DNA of 64,000 nucleotides from Anaerolinea thermophila UNI-1. Lineage in GTDB: Bacteria; Chloroflexota; Anaerolineae; Anaerolineales; Anaerolineaceae. Positions 33,596-42,890 of this stretch are shown here, piece after piece. The DNA lies in assembly GCF_000199675.1 (NCBI RefSeq), contig NC_014960.1:434001-498000 (forward strand), in the 5' to 3' direction. Each line of letters opens with the position of its first letter. Position 1 is the stretch's first letter. The position numbers were made by a program, and so were the translations under genes. The notes beneath the pieces are model-generated. The model saw nothing but the letters and a program-made list of their open reading frames with translations. It was not told the DNA's origin and did not search any database.

Positions 33596-34453
33596 ATGCA
33601 ACGAGAACGAATTTCGGAAAACGTCTACTGGTTTCAAAGTGAAATCTACGCTCAGGTGACGGCTGGCGCCGTGACCGGTCCTTACTGGGCGGTGGTTATT
33701 GACACGCTGGCGCTGCCGGAAGAGACGCTGGCAATGCGCGCTTTTATTGAAGAGGAACTGGGTGTGCCGGTGCGTTATGTCATTAACACCCATTATCACG
33801 CCGACCACTGCTGGGGGAATGGCTTCTTCCCCGGCGCTACCGTGCTGGGACATGCCCTGACCCGCAAACTGATGCTGGAAAAAGGCGCCGCTTCGCTGGA
33901 ATCGGCAAAACGCCAGAATCCGGCTTTCAAGCAGGTCAAACTGATTCCCCCGCACATCACGCTGGAAGAGGGTACGCTGGTGTTGCGGGTGGGCAAGAAG
34001 AGCTTGACACTCTTCCCCACTCCCGGACACAGCGTGGATGGTATTTCCGTGCTGGTGGAGGAAGACCGGGTGCTTTTCGCGGGGGATGCCTTCCTGCCTC
34101 TGCCCTATATTGTGGATGGCGATGCTGAAGTGCTCAGCGACACCATTCGCAAGATTGGTAAGATGGGGTTGGAAAACATTGTTCAGGGACATGGGGATAT
34201 CATCCTGCGCGGGGAAATTGACGAGGCGGTTAAGGAAAACCTGGCGTACCTCAGCACCATCCGCAAGCAGGTGCGCGCCGCCTTGCGCAAGCGCAACCCC
34301 GTGGATGCGCTGTTAGCCATAGATATCGAGTCCTGCGGCAAGAGCCGGGTGTTCCTGGGCGGCTTGGCAGAAGAACTGCACCGCCGCAACCTGCGCTTCC
34401 TCTTCCGCCAGATGCAAAACGAAGAGGAACGTGTCGAAGCCAGCGAGCGGTAG
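33596..34453 (+). CDS. Metallo-beta-lactamase fold hydrolase
   Basis: About 285 residues with an MBL domain (residues 15-205) and a helical C-terminal tail of about 80 residues. Metal-binding motifs are seen: NTHYHADHCWGN (HxHxDH) near residue 63, PTPGHSVDG with a third His, the FAGDAF Asp, and VQGHGD with the final His. Likely a quinoprotein-like or glyoxalase II-like hydrolase; substrate not predictable. The ATG at 33596 is preferred to an in-frame TTG three codons earlier because GGAAGA is well spaced. Confidence 0.85.
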   Translation: MQRERISENVYWFQSEIYAQVTAGAVTGPYWAVVIDTLALPEETLAMRAFIEEELGVPVRYVINTHYHADHCWGNGFFPGATVLGHALTRKLMLEKGAASLESAKRQNPAFKQVKLIPPHITLEEGTLVLRVGKKSLTLFPTPGHSVDGISVLVEEDRVLFAGDAFLPLPYIVDGDAEVLSDTIRKIGKMGLENIVQGHGDIILRGEIDEAVKENLAYLSTIRKQVRAALRKRNPVDALLAIDIESCGKSRVFLGGLAEELHRRNLRFLFRQMQNEEERVEASER

Positions 34454-34470
34454 GCGCGTTGACAGGGATG

Positions 34471-34502
34471 AAAAAAGCAGGGACGAAAAACCCTGCTTTT
34501 TT
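34471..34502. terminator. Bidirectional terminator
   Basis: Stem AAAAAAGCAGGG/CCCTGCTTTTTT with an 8-base loop; the A and T runs at its ends serve as tails for both convergent genes. Confidence 0.9.
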
Positions 34503-34537
34503 GTTTTCTTTGATAAAGAATTTGACCCCAAAATCCG

Positions 34538-35230
34538 TTATTTCGATTGCGCCTGCCGCCGCTTTTGCAGGTATGCCCGCAGTCCCACTGCCCGCTCGGT
34601 GCCTTCAGCCAGACGTTTCAGGTTGGGACGCAGTGCCCATGCCAGGATGAAGAAACTGAATACCCCGTACAGGATGTACTGCCATGGGTAGCCCTGTGTC
34701 AACGTCAGATAGGTGAACAGAGCAGTGGCAGAAATGGCAATGCTCAGCGTGGTTACCGAGGCGTAACCCACGAAGACGTACACCAGTACTCCAATCGGTA
34801 AGATGATATACGCGCTCCATGGCAGGATGCCCAGCGTGCCACCAAAACAGGGTGCCCCGCCTGCGCCGCCGCGCAGTTTGACCGTGCCGTCGCTGTGGCG
34901 GGTGAGCAGGTAAATGGAATAGTTATGGCCCAGGATGGCCATGAGCGGCGCAGCAACTTCCAGCCAGATGCGAATGCCCCAATCGGCGGGGATAAACCAC
35001 ACCACCAACCAGTGGGTGACGTAGGCTTTGGCAATGTCGCCGATGGCGGTCAACAGCCCTGCCAGAAAACCGGCTGCTCGCATGGCATTGGTACCGCCCA
35101 TGCGTCCACTTTCCACTTCGCGGATATCGCGCCCGGTGGACAATTTGACGATGATCCACCCAAAGGGAATGGATCCCAACAGGTAAGAAACAACCAGCAC
35201 ACCCAGAACCTGTATGACTTGCATGATCAT
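34538..35230 (-). CDS. PlsY-like glycerol-3-phosphate acyltransferase (divergent)
   Basis: A 230-residue membrane protein with five or more helices, of the PlsY family that transfers acyl groups from acyl phosphate to glycerol 3-phosphate, starting phospholipid synthesis. Three family motifs are placed correctly: SYLLGSIPFGWI and ESGRMGGTNAMR (motif 1, normally SGNxGATN), LGHNYSIYL (motif 2, GHxxP/F), and LRGGAGGAPCFGG (motif 3, normally GGKG). The Asn-to-Arg and Lys-to-Ala type changes in motifs 1 and 3 are unusual, so activity or substrate may differ. It is called PlsY-like rather than plsY for that reason. Confidence 0.78.
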   Translation of the reverse strand: MIMQVIQVLGVLVVSYLLGSIPFGWIIVKLSTGRDIREVESGRMGGTNAMRAAGFLAGLLTAIGDIAKAYVTHWLVVWFIPADWGIRIWLEVAAPLMAILGHNYSIYLLTRHSDGTVKLRGGAGGAPCFGGTLGILPWSAYIILPIGVLVYVFVGYASVTTLSIAISATALFTYLTLTQGYPWQYILYGVFSFFILAWALRPNLKRLAEGTERAVGLRAYLQKRRQAQSK

Positions 35231-35266
35231 CTTTCTTGTTTTCCTCGCGCTATAGTTTAACCCATT

Positions 35267-35674
35267 TTACGAAGATGCGTTACGGGAAATTTCCAAACCC
35301 TCTTCACGGATTTGTCCCTCATCCAGCCAGAAGCCGCGCAATTGCCAGCCCTCTGCGGTCGGTGCGGCGATGAGGTACAGCACGCCCGGATAGGCAAACT
35401 CGGCAAGGTCGGTGGGAGAGGGGACGGAAGGACCGTTGGGATGGGAATGGACAATTGCCATTAACTCCAGACCTTGCGCTTCAAAGGTCTGGAAGGCTTG
35501 CCACTGCTCGCTGGCGTCCATGCGGAAACGGGTAGGACTGTGCAGGATGTTGGTAATGGGCAGAAACAGGTGGGCTTCTCCGTTCACGCCGCCAATCAGC
35601 CCACAGCGTTCTTCCTGAAGATTACCCTGCATGTGGTTAAGAATTTGCTCGACCATGTCCTCCGGAAAACGCAT
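35267..35674 (-). CDS. JAMM/MPN-domain metalloprotease
   Basis: A 135-residue Mov34/MPN domain. The JAMM zinc site is complete: a Glu in EERCGLIGG (near residues 21-29), then HSHPNGPSVPSPTD (about 75-88), matching H-x-H-x7-S-x2-D. Bacterial members cleave C-terminal extensions from ubiquitin-like sulfur carriers or act on similar isopeptides. No sulfur-carrier gene is adjacent. The membrane protein gene ends 3 bases upstream, suggesting one transcript. Confidence 0.88.
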   Translation of the reverse strand: MRFPEDMVEQILNHMQGNLQEERCGLIGGVNGEAHLFLPITNILHSPTRFRMDASEQWQAFQTFEAQGLELMAIVHSHPNGPSVPSPTDLAEFAYPGVLYLIAAPTAEGWQLRGFWLDEGQIREEGLEISRNASS

Positions 35675-35677
35675 ACG

Positions 35678-36496
35678 CTACCCCCGAATCAGCACCGCCA
35701 GCAGTGATAGCACTCCCAGCATGATGGCGGGTTCCAGCCACAGCGCCGTGCCTGTGCGTCCTTCTTCATATGCGCTGACTATGCTGGTCAGCGCGTATGC
35801 CAGCCCGGTGAGCAATAGCCCGTATTGCAGAGGGAGCAACGGGAAGTAGTGTAGAGCCGAGGCAATCTGCCCCACGATGAGCGTGATGAACAGCGCGCCC
35901 TTCCAGTGCCACACTCCCCCCAGCCGCAGGTACAGGGTTCGCAGCGCCGCCAGCCCCACCGCCAGGGTGATGGCGGGGAAGGTGAGGAAGAGACGCAAGC
36001 CGGTGGCTTTGAGCGAGACGGTCAGCAAGAGGAACAGGGCAAATGAGAGTGCCGTCAAGCCCACTACGGCGGGAGCATGGCGCACGTCTTCAGGGTCAAG
36101 AGCGATGTATTCTGCCAGCAGGACGATGACCAGGAACACCCCACCCAGTCCAAAGAGCGCCCACCACTCAGGTCCTACTTCCAGCGTATTGAGTGGCACC
36201 CCAATCACCCAGGCGGTCAGGGCGGGCAATAGCCAGTGCCTGCCGCGGTTTTGCCAGGTGGGGTACAGGGGATGATCCAGCAGAAGCCACCACGAACCTG
36301 TAGCCGCAAGCGCCGCCGCCAGCAGAGAAGAGAGAGTGGAAAAGTCAATGGTGAAAGACAGGAAGAGCCCCGGCAACTGCGTTTGCAAAATAAGCGGGGC
36401 AATCTGCACAAACGGCGTAACGGCATACGCCAGCATTACCGCTGCGATGACCACACTCATGCGGTTGCGGTCGGGCAAATGCTCATGGGCTTCCAT
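35678..36496 (-). CDS. Polytopic membrane protein of unknown function
   Basis: A 272-residue protein with about eight hydrophobic segments spread across its length and short loops; I recognise no catalytic or transport motif. The gene ends 3 bases before the JAMM protease gene. A long hydrophilic stretch is absent, so it probably acts within the membrane. Confidence 0.7.
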   Translation of the reverse strand: MEAHEHLPDRNRMSVVIAAVMLAYAVTPFVQIAPLILQTQLPGLFLSFTIDFSTLSSLLAAALAATGSWWLLLDHPLYPTWQNRGRHWLLPALTAWVIGVPLNTLEVGPEWWALFGLGGVFLVIVLLAEYIALDPEDVRHAPAVVGLTALSFALFLLLTVSLKATGLRLFLTFPAITLAVGLAALRTLYLRLGGVWHWKGALFITLIVGQIASALHYFPLLPLQYGLLLTGLAYALTSIVSAYEEGRTGTALWLEPAIMLGVLSLLAVLIRG

Positions 36497-36635
36497 GTCC
36501 GTTTTGATTGTACCGCAAGGCTCAGGGTTTGGGGATGAAGGTTAAAAAGGGTGTTTCCCCTTAAAAGGAAACTCATTTGCGAGTCCGCTCGGGTGGGTTC
36601 GAAAGCCCCCGTCCTATGGTAAAATTGAATTTCGT

Positions 36636-37625
36636 ATGGCTTCTTCTACTCGCACCGAAATCGCTCCGCCGCGCTTGATGGCGTCCATCCACGCCGGGTT
36701 CAATCTGGTCGCCAATCGCGCCTACCTGCTGGCGTTTCCCATCCTTCTGGATTTGTTCTTCTGGCTGGGACCGCGCTATCGGGTCAAAGCCCTGTTCTCG
36801 CCTTTCATTGAGGACTGGCTCAGCATGACCCAGGCGATGGGCGGCGCGCAGGTCAGCGACATGATTGACACGGTGCGGAAGTTCTGGGAGATGCAACTGG
36901 ATCGTTTCAATCTTTTTAGCGCGCTGAGCACGTTTCCCATTGGCATTCCCAGCCTGATGGCGGGATTGATGCCTGAAAAGACGCCTCTGGGAATGCCCTC
37001 GATTATGGAAATCCAGTCCTTCGGGCAGTTTGTCAGTGGTTTTCTGCTCTTCAGCCTGCTCGGATTGGTGCTGGGATGTGTGTACTTCAGCCTGCTTGCT
37101 CGTGAGGTGCGTTTGTTTGAGGAAGAGCATGGAACGCTGCGCTTGCTGATCTGGGAAGTGGGGCAGGTGTTCCTGCTGGTGGTGAGTTTGATTTTGCTGG
37201 CGCTGGTGATCAGCGTCCCCCTGCTGGGTATGGCGGCAATTCTGGAGATGATCAGCCTGCAGTTTTTGCAGATTTTTACCCTGGTGGTCATGGTTGCCCT
37301 GCTCTGGATTATTGTGCCGCTGGTTTTTACCCCGCACGGCATCTTTGTGGCGCGGCGCAATTTCCTCACCTCGGCACTGCTCAGTGTGCGCACCTGGCGC
37401 TGGTTGTTTCCCAGCATTGGGCTGTTCCTGCTCAGCCTGTTGCTCATCTCGCAGGGACTGGGCTACCTGTGGCGCATCCCGCCGGAAGATTCCTGGCTGA
37501 TGCTGGCGGGCATCCTCGGCAATGCGGTAGTCAGCACGGCACTGCTGGGAGCAAGTTTTGTCTATTATCGTGACGCGCTGTTGTGGGCAGAAGCCCTGCG
37601 GCGCGCTACTCAGGTTTTGAGATAA
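36636..37625 (+). CDS. Polytopic membrane protein of unknown function
   Basis: A 329-residue protein with about six hydrophobic segments, first near residues 25-45 (NRAYLLAFPILLDLFFWLG), the others between 125 and 320. No family motif recognised. A TAAAAT box lies 10 bases before the ATG, so the leader, if any, is very short. gyrB follows 40 bases downstream on the same strand. Confidence 0.72.
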   Translation: MASSTRTEIAPPRLMASIHAGFNLVANRAYLLAFPILLDLFFWLGPRYRVKALFSPFIEDWLSMTQAMGGAQVSDMIDTVRKFWEMQLDRFNLFSALSTFPIGIPSLMAGLMPEKTPLGMPSIMEIQSFGQFVSGFLLFSLLGLVLGCVYFSLLAREVRLFEEEHGTLRLLIWEVGQVFLLVVSLILLALVISVPLLGMAAILEMISLQFLQIFTLVVMVALLWIIVPLVFTPHGIFVARRNFLTSALLSVRTWRWLFPSIGLFLLSLLLISQGLGYLWRIPPEDSWLMLAGILGNAVVSTALLGASFVYYRDALLWAEALRRATQVLR

Positions 37626-37664
37626 GGCGCGGTTCGGCTTGAAGCCGCGTGATGGGAGGTTGGT

Positions 37665-39584
37665 TTGGCAACACCTGTGAACACATCTTACGGTGCAAAA
37701 GATATTCAGGTTCTGGAGGGCTTGGAAGCCGTCCGCCGCCGTCCGGGTATGTACGTGGGTGGCACCGATTTGAAAGCCCTGCATCACCTGGTCTATGAGG
37801 TGGTGGATAACTCCATTGACGAAGCCTTGGCGGGCGCCTGTGACCACATTCAGGTCACCATTCACCCCGACAGTTCGGTAACCGTGGAGGACAATGGGCG
37901 CGGTATCCCTGTGGATATTCACCCCGAAAAGCAAAAATCGGCTTTAGAGGTAGTGATGACTGTCCTGCACGCCGGCGGCAAGTTTGGCAGCGGCAGTTAC
38001 AAGGTCTCCGGCGGCTTGCACGGCGTGGGCGTCTCGGCGGTTAACGCGCTGTCCGAATGGTGCGAAGTCGAGGTGCGCCGCGACGGCAAGGTACACTTCC
38101 AGCGCTACGAGCGCGGTGTGCCGGTGGAGCCGGTCAAGGTTATCGGCAAGTGCAAACCCAACGAAACCGGCACCAAGACCACCTTCCGCTTCGACCCCAC
38201 CATCTTCAAAGGCGACCTGGATTACAAGTTCGACACCCTGGTTCAGCGCTTCCGTGAGATGGCGTTTGTCACCCGCAAGGTGACCATCCGTCTGATTGAT
38301 GAGCGCGCTTCGCGGGAAATGTCCTTCTATTTCGAGGGCGGGATTACCTCGTTCGTGCGCTACCTTAACCGCAACCGCGAGGTACTGCATCCGGTGGTGT
38401 ATGCCGAAAAAGAAGTGGAAGGGGTAGGCATTGAAGCCGCCATTCAATACACCGATGCTTATGCCGAATCGGTGTACTCGTTTGCCAACACCATCAATAC
38501 CATTGACGGCGGGACGCACCTCACCGGTTTGCGCGCCGCCATCACCCGCGTGATTAACGATTACGCGCGGCGCAACAATTTCTTGAAAGACGGCGATCCC
38601 AACTTCAGCGGCGATGACACCCGCGAAGGGTTGACCGCCATCGTCTCGGTCAAGCACCCTGACCCGCAATTTGAAAGCCAGACCAAGGTCAAACTGATGA
38701 ATCCTGAGGTGCAGACCTACGTTCAGCAGGTGGTGGGCGAAGCCTTCAGCACCTTCCTGGAGGAAAATCCCCAAGCCGCCAAAGCCATCATCCAGAAATG
38801 TCTTACCTCGGCGCGCGCCCGCGATGCCGCCCGCAAAGCCCGCGATCTGGTCATCCGCAAGTCTACACTGGAGAGTTTGACCCTGCCCGGTAAACTGGCA
38901 GACTGCTCTGAGCGTGACCCCAGCAAGACCGAACTGTACATCGTCGAGGGCGACAGCGCAGGCGGTTCCGCCAAACAGGGGCGCGACCGCCACTTCCAGG
39001 CGGTGCTTCCCCTGCGCGGTAAGATTCTCAACACCGAGCGCGCCCGTCTGGATAAGATTCTCTCCAACAACGAGGTCAAGGCGCTCATCTCCGCGCTGGG
39101 AACGGGCATTGGCGATTCCTTCGACCTTTCCGGCTTGCGCTACGGGCGGGTGATTATCATGACCGATGCGGATGTGGACGGCAGTCACATCCGCACCCTC
39201 TTGCTGACCTTCTTCTTCCGCTACATGCTCCCGCTCATCGAGGATGGGCATCTGTTCATTGCACAGCCGCCGCTGTACCGCATCGCCTACAAGAATCAGG
39301 TGCGCTACGCCTACACCGACGCTGACCGCGACCGCATCCTGAAGGAACTGGGCATCACGCCGGAAAAGGCCTCTATCCAGCGGTACAAGGGCTTGGGCGA
39401 GATGAATCCCACCCAGTTGTGGGAAACGACCATGAACCCGGAAAACCGCACCCTGCTGATGGTGACGGTGGAAGACGCCGCTGCCGCCGACCGCACCTTC
39501 GATATGCTGATGGGAGCGGCGGTGCCGCCGCGTACCAAGTTTATCCAGACGCATGCACGGGATGTGCGCAATCTGGATATCTAG
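37665..39584 (+). CDS. gyrB: DNA gyrase subunit B
   Basis: A 639-residue type IIA topoisomerase ATPase subunit. Seen: GHKL ATPase motifs (VVDNSIDEALAG, VEDNGRGIPV, GGLHGVGVSAVNALS), transducer QTKVKL, TOPRIM motifs ELYIVEGDSAGGSAKQGRDR and MTDADVDGSHIRTLLLTFF, and the C-terminal QRYKGLGEMNPTQLWETTMNP. With GyrA it introduces negative supercoils. Length fits the short form without the enterobacterial insert. The TTG at 37665 is preceded by GGGAGG. GyrB and ParE are hard to separate by sequence alone, but this form is closer to GyrB. Confidence 0.93.
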   Translation: MATPVNTSYGAKDIQVLEGLEAVRRRPGMYVGGTDLKALHHLVYEVVDNSIDEALAGACDHIQVTIHPDSSVTVEDNGRGIPVDIHPEKQKSALEVVMTVLHAGGKFGSGSYKVSGGLHGVGVSAVNALSEWCEVEVRRDGKVHFQRYERGVPVEPVKVIGKCKPNETGTKTTFRFDPTIFKGDLDYKFDTLVQRFREMAFVTRKVTIRLIDERASREMSFYFEGGITSFVRYLNRNREVLHPVVYAEKEVEGVGIEAAIQYTDAYAESVYSFANTINTIDGGTHLTGLRAAITRVINDYARRNNFLKDGDPNFSGDDTREGLTAIVSVKHPDPQFESQTKVKLMNPEVQTYVQQVVGEAFSTFLEENPQAAKAIIQKCLTSARARDAARKARDLVIRKSTLESLTLPGKLADCSERDPSKTELYIVEGDSAGGSAKQGRDRHFQAVLPLRGKILNTERARLDKILSNNEVKALISALGTGIGDSFDLSGLRYGRVIIMTDADVDGSHIRTLLLTFFFRYMLPLIEDGHLFIAQPPLYRIAYKNQVRYAYTDADRDRILKELGITPEKASIQRYKGLGEMNPTQLWETTMNPENRTLLMVTVEDAAAADRTFDMLMGAAVPPRTKFIQTHARDVRNLDI

Positions 39585-39609
39585 CCACCGGTTTTGCTTT
39601 GCATGGCTT

Positions 39610-39640
39610 AAGTCCCCCTGCCAGGGGGACTTTTTGTTTT
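39610..39640 (+). terminator. Terminator after gyrB
   Basis: 10-bp stem AAGTCCCCCT/AGGGGGACTT with a three-base loop, then TTTGTTTTT. Confidence 0.92.
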
Positions 39641-39710
39641 TCGAAGATGGCACAAATGGCTCTGCCGGCTGGTTTTTAAGGAATTCACCTTTTCAGCACA
39701 ATCGGGATTT

Positions 39711-39732
39711 ATAGTATAGTGCGGTATACTAT
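39711..39732 (+). promoter_or_regulatory. Perfect inverted repeat over the Crp-family gene promoter
   Basis: ATAGTATA (39711-39718) and TATACTAT (39725-39732) flank a 6-base centre. The right arm contains TATACT, a plausible -10 box. Its position 45 bases before the regulator's ATG suggests an autoregulatory operator, although it differs from the classic Crp/Fnr TTGAT-N4-ATCAA site. Confidence 0.5.
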
Positions 39733-39776
39733 TAACAATTCAGAAATAAAGACTTCAACCCTTCGGGTGGACGAAC

Positions 39777-40487
39777 ATGGGCCTACGAGAATTAACCTCA
39801 GGACTGGAAAGCGTGCGCCTGTTTCGCGGGCTAACCCCTCAGCAATTGGAGTGGGTGGCGGCGCGGGCATACAGCCGCACCTTTCCCCCCGGCGTGGAAC
39901 TGATTGTGGCAGGCACACCCGGCGAGACGGTGTACTTCATCCTCAGCGGCACGGTGAAGATCTATGTGCCTCAGGTGGACGGTACAGAGGTTATCGTCAA
40001 CATTCTGGGTCCCGGCGATACGGTAGGTGAACTGGGTGTCATTGACGGCGGGGAGCGCTCTGCCAGTGTGGTGACGCTGGAGCGCACCGAGACTATCTGG
40101 ATGACCGGCGAAATGTTCCAGGAAGCCCTGCGCACCATTCCGCAGATGAACGAGAATTTACTGCGCATCCTCTCGGCAAGGGTGCGCCTGACCACCGAAA
40201 ACGTGCAGGCGTATGCCTCGCTGGATATCCCCGGGCGTATTGCCCGGCAATTGCTTTCGCTGGCGCACACCTACGGCAGGGAGCAGGGCGGCGGGGTGTT
40301 CATCCCCCTGCGCCTCACCCAGGGCGATATTGCCGAACTGGTGGGCTCTTCGCGCAAGCGCGTCAATCAGGTCATGGTTACCCTGCGGCGCGAGGGTGTG
40401 CTGACCTTCGACACCGAGGGACACATCACCCTCTTCCGCCTCAAGGACCTGGAGCGCATGGTGGAAGGCAGGGTGGGACATTATTAG
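39777..40487 (+). CDS. Crp/Fnr-family transcriptional regulator
   Basis: A 236-residue regulator: cyclic-nucleotide-binding fold (about residues 10-130, with GETVYFILSGTVKIYV and LGPGDTVGELGVIDGGERSASV), dimerisation helix, and C-terminal HTH (QGDIAELVGSSRKRVNQVMVTLRREGVL). The pocket has GELGVIDGGERSASV where cAMP-binding proteins have GELAL-x-RSA, so it could bind a cyclic nucleotide. No N-terminal cysteines for an Fe-S cluster are present. An inverted repeat in its promoter suggests autoregulation. Confidence 0.92.
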   Translation: MGLRELTSGLESVRLFRGLTPQQLEWVAARAYSRTFPPGVELIVAGTPGETVYFILSGTVKIYVPQVDGTEVIVNILGPGDTVGELGVIDGGERSASVVTLERTETIWMTGEMFQEALRTIPQMNENLLRILSARVRLTTENVQAYASLDIPGRIARQLLSLAHTYGREQGGGVFIPLRLTQGDIAELVGSSRKRVNQVMVTLRREGVLTFDTEGHITLFRLKDLERMVEGRVGHY

Positions 40488-40506
40488 GTGGATGAACGAA
40501 AGAAAA

Positions 40507-40543
40507 ATCCCCTCTCCAGACGTTCTGGGGAGGGGATGGTTTT
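40507..40543. terminator. Terminator between convergent genes
   Basis: 14-base arms 40507-40520 and 40525-40538 pair with one G-T wobble and a four-base loop, followed by GGTTTTTC on the plus strand and preceded by GAAAAA, so it can also serve the minus strand. Confidence 0.88.
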
Positions 40544-40559
40544 TCTTGGAGGGTGTGGC

Positions 40560-41816
40560 TCAGCCCTGTTCGCTCACCGGTGCGGTTTGTCCCTCTACGG
40601 CAAGCGGCGCAGGCGTTGCCTTTTGAGGGCGGAATTTGAACCACGCCGGCAGAATGGTCAGGAAAGAAATTACGGTGGTGAGCATGAAGGGTGCGCGCGG
40701 GCTGAACTTTTCGTAAAGATACGCTCCAATCGAAGGGGCGGGGAGCGAGAATACCCCCAGGCTGGAATGAAGCAGACCAAAACCGGTGCCGCGCAGACGT
40801 TCCGGCAGGGCTTTACTCATCAGCGAACTGTATGCCGGGCTCATCATGCCGATGCCCACCCCCGCCAGCACCCATGAGAGCAGGAACAGGGGGAAGGTGC
40901 TGGCACGCAGAAAGATGAGCATGGAAATGCCATCCAGCAAAAATCCCAGGCTGATGGCAACGTGTTCGCCCTTACGGTCAGCCAGCCAGCCGCCCAACAG
41001 ATTGGTTGCCATGATAGCGGTACTGAGCGAGGCACTCAGCCAGCCAATTTGCTGAATGGTCAGCCCACCCACCGATTTGAGGTACACCGGGAAGAAGGTG
41101 AACGACATGCGGAAGAAGATATCCCGTACCCCATCGGTGAGAAACAGCCAGGTCAGCAGTCCGCCGCTCACCAGCAGAATCAGCAGACTGCGCAAATTTC
41201 CACGCAGGCTGTCCAGCGTCAGCGCGCTGGCAGGCGCAGGGTTTTGACGGCGGGCATTGCGCGCCATACGCACGCGGATGATGGTGGCGCTCAGGTAGAG
41301 GATGCCCGCCACAAACAGCATGGGCTTGAAGCCGCGCAGTTCCACCAGCCAGGCTCCCAGCGGTGGACCCACGATACCTACCACCGAATACAGTGTTTCG
41401 ACCACGCCAAAGACGCGGGCGCGGTTTTCTTCGCTGGAAGACTCGGCGATGAAAGCCCCATAACTGGGCGCGACCAGTGCCGAGGTCACCGCGCCCAGCC
41501 CTTGCGCCAGCAGGAGCCATTCCCATGATGGCGCCAGCACCAAGCCAACATACGAGAGTACTCCCGCCAGACTGCCCAGGGCAATACTGCGCAGGCGTCC
41601 CAGACTATCGGAAATCCACCCGCCCAGAATTTGCAATGCCAGCGGGATGATGGCGGAAAGGGTGAAGAACAGCCCTACCTGCGCCACGCTGGCGTTCAAT
41701 TCCTGCAGGTAGAGGGGCAGGAGATCCATGTACATGGATCCGGCGATGTTTGCCAGAATCATGGCAATCAAAAACCAGATTAAGGTTTCATTCAGCAGTG
41801 TCTTTTTCGCGTTCAT
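40560..41816 (-). CDS. Major facilitator superfamily transporter
   Basis: About 418 residues with 12 predicted membrane segments. The MFS motif A loops are visible: GGWISDSLGRLRSIALG between helices 2 and 3 and GGWLADRKGEHVAISLG between helices 8 and 9. The layout resembles drug-efflux families but substrate is unknown. The ATG at 41816 lies inside the 3' end of the GNAT gene, about 29 bases before its stop, so the two are translationally linked. Both sit behind a leader peptide and terminator, suggesting they are induced together. Confidence 0.9.
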   Translation of the reverse strand: MNAKKTLLNETLIWFLIAMILANIAGSMYMDLLPLYLQELNASVAQVGLFFTLSAIIPLALQILGGWISDSLGRLRSIALGSLAGVLSYVGLVLAPSWEWLLLAQGLGAVTSALVAPSYGAFIAESSSEENRARVFGVVETLYSVVGIVGPPLGAWLVELRGFKPMLFVAGILYLSATIIRVRMARNARRQNPAPASALTLDSLRGNLRSLLILLVSGGLLTWLFLTDGVRDIFFRMSFTFFPVYLKSVGGLTIQQIGWLSASLSTAIMATNLLGGWLADRKGEHVAISLGFLLDGISMLIFLRASTFPLFLLSWVLAGVGIGMMSPAYSSLMSKALPERLRGTGFGLLHSSLGVFSLPAPSIGAYLYEKFSPRAPFMLTTVISFLTILPAWFKFRPQKATPAPLAVEGQTAPVSEQG

Positions 41817-42831
41817 GATCTTCAAGGCTTTGCCTCAAATAATCTTTGCCGGGGCGCACTTCGTATTCGAAGAGATGATACTCTCGATGCACGTGCATCC
41901 CGGCGCGTTGATACAGACGGGTGGCGCCGGTCAGGCTGGAAGCGTCCACCCCCAGCCCGATGCGGTGGAAGCCACGCTGGTACAGGGCATCGAACCCGTG
42001 CAATAACAGCGCCAGTCCCAGCCCCTGTTTGCGCCACTCGCGGCGCACCCCCAGCAAGTTCACCCAGCCCAGTTGCGGGTCTTCCTCAGTGCCCGGGGAG
42101 CATAGACAGTACCCGGCAATCTCATCGCCATCCATGGCGAGAAACCACAGTGTCGGGTCACAGCGCGGGTCGGTTTCAACCCAGTGACGCCAGTCTTTCA
42201 GGGCTTCTTCCATGGGTGTTTCCACATAGCCCCAGTGGTCATGGAAGGCTTGCCGGTGTGCGCGCACCAGCGCTTCCAGTTCGTTTTCCAAATGGACTGT
42301 GCGCACCTGGATGTGTGCCGGGAAGGATGCCGCTTGGGGCGGTGTACTGAGTTCGATGCGCATCTGGTAACTGTTGCGGATGTGCCGAAAACCAAGGCTT
42401 TCCAGCAGGCGCGCTCCCTCAACGGCTTGTGCAGGCAGGAACTGATGTAACACCACTCGCGCATCGGCTGGGGCTTTCTCCAGACTGAGGGAAGCGCGTG
42501 CCAGTCCCCACTGCACCAGGGCAGTGCCCAAGCCTTTGCCCCTGGATTGTGGGTGCACCCTGCCGTACAGGTACAGACGCACATGAGGGGGAGCGTCGTA
42601 CATTTCGCCATACGCAACCACCTGTTGATGAGTGTCCAGAATCAACAGGGTATCCCGTTCCAGATTCATCATCGGGTTTGTCCAGAAACTATGCAGATCC
42701 TGGGTGCTGGTCTCCGGCGAGCCAGTCCATTCCACAAAGCAAAGGTTTAACAAATTGGCTACAGCTTCCGCATCGGTGAGTGTTGCCGGTCGGGAAGTAA
42801 ACGAAGAGGGTAAAAAGATTTTTGTTTCCAT
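41788..42831 (-). CDS. Two-domain GNAT N-acetyltransferase
   Basis: About 347 residues with tandem GNAT domains, an arrangement seen in mycothiol synthase and some drug-modifying enzymes. N-terminal domain: LYGRVHPQSRGKGLGTALVQWGL; C-terminal domain: NLLGVRREWRKQGLGLALLLHGFDAL, then GLGVDASSLTGATRLYQRAGM. The ATG at 42831 (METKIFLP) follows GAGGA by 7 bases; the in-frame upstream extension would run into the terminator. Downstream the MFS transporter overlaps it. Substrate unknown; an antibiotic or toxic metabolite would fit the leader-peptide control, but that is an inference. Confidence 0.85.
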   Translation of the reverse strand: METKIFLPSSFTSRPATLTDAEAVANLLNLCFVEWTGSPETSTQDLHSFWTNPMMNLERDTLLILDTHQQVVAYGEMYDAPPHVRLYLYGRVHPQSRGKGLGTALVQWGLARASLSLEKAPADARVVLHQFLPAQAVEGARLLESLGFRHIRNSYQMRIELSTPPQAASFPAHIQVRTVHLENELEALVRAHRQAFHDHWGYVETPMEEALKDWRHWVETDPRCDPTLWFLAMDGDEIAGYCLCSPGTEEDPQLGWVNLLGVRREWRKQGLGLALLLHGFDALYQRGFHRIGLGVDASSLTGATRLYQRAGMHVHREYHLFEYEVRPGKDYLRQSLEDHEREKDTAE

Positions 42832-42890
42832 GTCAGTGTCCTCGTACAAAACAGAGTTTGTCAGCGGTTTGCCCGGTGGGGAAAACAAAA

